Source: Chthonomonas sp.
GTDB lineage: Bacteria > Armatimonadota > Fimbriimonadia > Fimbriimonadales > Fimbriimonadaceae
Direction of reading: 5' to 3'
Length of the DNA stretch: 64,000 nucleotides
Assembly (NCBI GenBank): GCA_016788115.1
Contig: JAEURR010000003.1
Span: 62,001 to 126,000 of the forward strand
Positions 62,090 to 64,000 of the stretch are shown one piece after another. A model generated the notes under the pieces. The model did not search any database, had not been told where the DNA came from, and saw only the letters and a list, made by a program, of their open reading frames with translations. Positions within the stretch are counted from its first letter, which is position 1, and each line of letters opens with the position of its first letter. Made by a program: the position numbers and the translations under genes.

Positions 62090-63564
62090 TTCGCGATTCG
62101 TTGCAGCTCGCGGATCAGCGCGATCAGCGCTTCTGTGTCCCGTTTGCAGTACTCAAGCAGGTTCGCCGCGATGTCGTCTGCGACTTCGGGCGGCGTTTCG
62201 GGCAACATCAGCTCTGCGTACATCGCCTGGGCCGTCCCGCCATCGCGGATCTCCAGATCGCCGTACCCAAGCTCTGGTATGAGAGTGCCGATCACCGTCT
62301 TGAGCCGGACGTTGCCGCGAAACCCGGGACGATAAATGCATTCGCGAACAATCGCAAGCAAGTCCACCACCCCTGACTCGAAGTAGGGGAGTAGCGCACT
62401 TGCACCGGCGACGTGGTCCCGGGCCAGATCCTGGATCTGAGAACGCTCGAACGTCAAGTTGTACACCACGCGGGTCTTTGAGCCTTCCACGGCCGCGAGC
62501 AGCGCGGACGCGAATGGCTCTCGCGGGTCGCCCGGCTCTCGCCAAAGAAACTCGCTATGAACGGGAATCGCGTCTTCTGAATCTAACCGATGGGCCGAAA
62601 ACTGTACGCTCACTTGCTGGTTCGGGCGGGTGTTCTGAAGCCGTGGAATAGCCCATTTCGCCGCCTCGAAGTCGACGCAAACGGCGGGGTACTCGATCTC
62701 TGCGAGTCGACGCGTTAGGTTAGGCGAGTTGAACCCCTCACCCGTCTGGAAAACTCCCCACGCAAGCTTCTGGGTCGGCGTGACTTCTACTTCGCTCAGC
62801 TGTGTGATCGAAGACTTGCCGCAGTCCTGAAACCTCTTGAACTTGCTCGCGGTAAGGCCCGGGAGGAAGAGAATGCTGTCGATCGGGATCTCGCCCACAC
62901 AGTGCTCACGAAAGTCGCACTCCTTGCAGGCGGGTTTAAGCTCCGCCGCGGGCATTTCCGCGTCGGCGAGGATGTCGAGGACCTCGTCCGACCGATCCCA
63001 TAGTTCCGGTCCTCGCTCTTCGGCGAGACCGGTCACGTCAACCCGCACGAAGAGATCTTCCAATCGATGCTCGCCGCCGGGGTAGACGTATGCCTTGTCA
63101 AACATGAGAAGATCGCAACCAACGACTGGCACCCCGGCTCGTCGCAGAACTTCGTATTGGAACGTGATGTCCACGGTCGCGGTGCCCTTCACCTCGGCCT
63201 TCTCCACGTCGTATCCGGCGGACTTGACCTCGACGATACGCCATCCGCCCTCGACAGGCTCCAAGATGTCTACCCGCGCCATCCGACGGTCGTGCACGAA
63301 GGTCGCCTCGAACAGCGGCACCCTTTGCTCCATCAATTCGAAGCACCGCGCCATGCCCGCTTCCATGTCGCGGTCAACCCGCATTGCCTCGATCCCGCCG
63401 GGGAAAAGCCGGCGCGCAACCATGCCCACTTCCCGCCCTTCGGCGAATCGTTGTTGCAGACTCGCATCGGGTGGACGCTGAAGCTCGCGGTGGTAGGTCG
63501 CGTAGTGGACCTTCCTCGCGCAGTCCTGAGCGATCATGTACAGCCGTTTGTTCAGGACGAACAT
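62083..63564 (-). CDS. DUF2779 protein: Cas4-like nuclease domain plus DEDD-like exonuclease domain
   Basis: 493 residues. The N-terminal half looks like a PD-(D/E)xK nuclease: RMARVDILEPVEGGWRIVEVKSAG and four Cys positioned as in Cas4/AddB-type Fe-S nucleases (C14 and CKECDFREHC near 213-222). The C-terminal half has VCVDFEAAKWAI, VYNLTFERSQI and CKRDTEALI, a DEDD-type exonuclease pattern. DUF2779 is a widespread family of unknown role. It is not next to any CRISPR or defence gene. 4 bases separate it from fah. Confidence 0.82.
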   Translation of the reverse strand: MFVLNKRLYMIAQDCARKVHYATYHRELQRPPDASLQQRFAEGREVGMVARRLFPGGIEAMRVDRDMEAGMARCFELMEQRVPLFEATFVHDRRMARVDILEPVEGGWRIVEVKSAGYDVEKAEVKGTATVDITFQYEVLRRAGVPVVGCDLLMFDKAYVYPGGEHRLEDLFVRVDVTGLAEERGPELWDRSDEVLDILADAEMPAAELKPACKECDFREHCVGEIPIDSILFLPGLTASKFKRFQDCGKSSITQLSEVEVTPTQKLAWGVFQTGEGFNSPNLTRRLAEIEYPAVCVDFEAAKWAIPRLQNTRPNQQVSVQFSAHRLDSEDAIPVHSEFLWREPGDPREPFASALLAAVEGSKTRVVYNLTFERSQIQDLARDHVAGASALLPYFESGVVDLLAIVRECIYRPGFRGNVRLKTVIGTLIPELGYGDLEIRDGGTAQAMYAELMLPETPPEVADDIAANLLEYCKRDTEALIALIRELQRIANY

Positions 63565-63567
63565 GCG

Positions 63568-64000
63568 TTACAGCGCTGGCTCGATGGTGCTTCGCACTTC
63601 GCCGAAACCGATGCGGACTCCGTCCTTCTCACCCCAAGCGCGCATGACGACCGTATCCCCGTCCTCGATGAACGACCGCTGTTCGCCCGTTTCTTTCATG
63701 ACGAGCGGCTTGGTCCCGCGCCAACTCAACTCCAGCATCGAACCAAACTGATCTTCCTCGGGTCCGCTTATGGTCCCGCTAGCATACAGATCGCCCGGCT
63801 CAATCGGGGTGCCGTTGCTCAGCTGGTGCGCCAATTGCTGGGTCATGGACCAATACAGGTAACTCATGTTGCTGCGGCAAATCACCTGTTCCTCGCTCAT
63901 CTTTTCGGTCTGCAACGAGACCTCAAGCTGGATGTCGTAGTGGCACGGGCCCTTGGTCCGCAGGTACTCCAGTGGCGCAGGGTCCTGGGTCATGCCCTGC
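63568..64000 (-). CDS. fahA: Fumarylacetoacetase, C-terminal part (5' end outside window)
   Basis: The frame is open to the window edge at 64000, so only about 143 residues of a roughly 400-residue protein are visible. MSEEQVICRSNMSYLYWSM, QQLAHQLSNGTPIEPGDLYASGTISGPEEDQFGSMLELSW in pieces, and the end RIGFGEVRSTIEPAL match the C-terminal catalytic domain that splits fumarylacetoacetate in tyrosine breakdown. Internal ATG 63993 is not the start. It precedes the DUF2779 gene by 3 bases. Confidence 0.9.
   Translation of the reverse strand, partial: QGMTQDPAPLEYLRTKGPCHYDIQLEVSLQTEKMSEEQVICRSNMSYLYWSMTQQLAHQLSNGTPIEPGDLYASGTISGPEEDQFGSMLELSWRGTKPLVMKETGEQRSFIEDGDTVVMRAWGEKDGVRIGFGEVRSTIEPAL

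Noticed and set aside
62083-63564. Cas4 or CRISPR-associated locus
   Set aside because: The protein has two domains of DUF2779 type and no repeats or cas genes lie nearby.

Overview
The window reads as chromosomal DNA from a free-living, GC-rich (about 60% by eye), diderm bacterium with lipid A genes (lpxL-type acyltransferase, lpxK, a GT9 heptosyltransferase), PEP-CTERM surface proteins ending in VPEPAT...RRRKK, a flagellin, and signalling genes that resemble Firmicutes (PstA/DarA c-di-AMP receptor next to holB) as well as Proteobacteria (RpoE-RseA-RseB-HtrA). This mix, with the Tricorn homologue and the solute-binding-protein/permease fusion, fits Armatimonadota (Fimbriimonadia-like). That placement is inference; no rRNA is present. 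The window holds two tRNAs (Arg-UCU, Pro-CGG) and about 57 protein genes, with no insertion sequence, phage or CRISPR array seen.

Layout. 1-4070: end of an HDOD gene, a class-III aminotransferase, a dienelactone hydrolase divergent from a DUF488 gene, two doubtful small ORFs, tRNA-Arg. 4231-9236: Tricorn protease and a lone flagellin. 9247-13504: membrane protein, esterase, msrB, an exported protein, an orphan sdhA. 13584-15692: periplasmic 5'-nucleotidase, then a GEMM-I (c-di-GMP-I) type riboswitch in front of flgM. 15699-19630: RNase HIII divergent from sufCD, then a CapA-like protein. 19572-23652: dipeptide-type permease pair, a DUF1232 protein and a fused branched-chain 2-oxoacid dehydrogenase E1. 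23753-25642: mnmG. 25709-33764 (all minus): a PEP-CTERM protein; htrA, rseB-like, anti-sigma, ECF sigma; holB, pstA, namZ; a second PEP-CTERM protein. 33923-42537 (all minus): fmt, def, prmC, a PD40 propeller, a class III cyclase, a lipoprotein, cdd, mutS2, ribH. 42586-46763: a two-gene sugar ABC importer whose solute-binding protein is fused to one permease and whose other permease has extra domains. 46888-50522: a TPR protein, an atypical PII protein overlapping a BI-1-like membrane protein, a CxxCH/DUF2231 protein. 50638-54160: tRNA-Pro, dicarboxylate symporter, small membrane protein, a PilB/GspE ATPase. 54228-64000: queD, GT9, lpxL, lpxK, nfo, a Gfo/Idh/MocA oxidoreductase, tsaE, a DUF5107-type protein, a DUF2779 nuclease and the C-terminal part of fumarylacetoacetase.

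How it fits together. Genes are tightly packed with many 4-base stop/start overlaps. Second-messenger biology recurs: c-di-GMP riboswitch on flgM, c-di-AMP receptor, class III nucleotidyl cyclase, PII-like protein, and MshEN-like repeats on the PilB/GspE ATPase. An envelope theme also recurs: ECF sigma with anti-sigma, RseB-like sensor and HtrA, beside the peptidoglycan hydrolase NamZ, and the lipid A genes. The best candidates for new biology are the flgM riboswitch with a possible anti-start pairing (15226-15373), the SBP-permease fusion (44322-46763), and the PII/BI-1-like gene pair (48750-49753).
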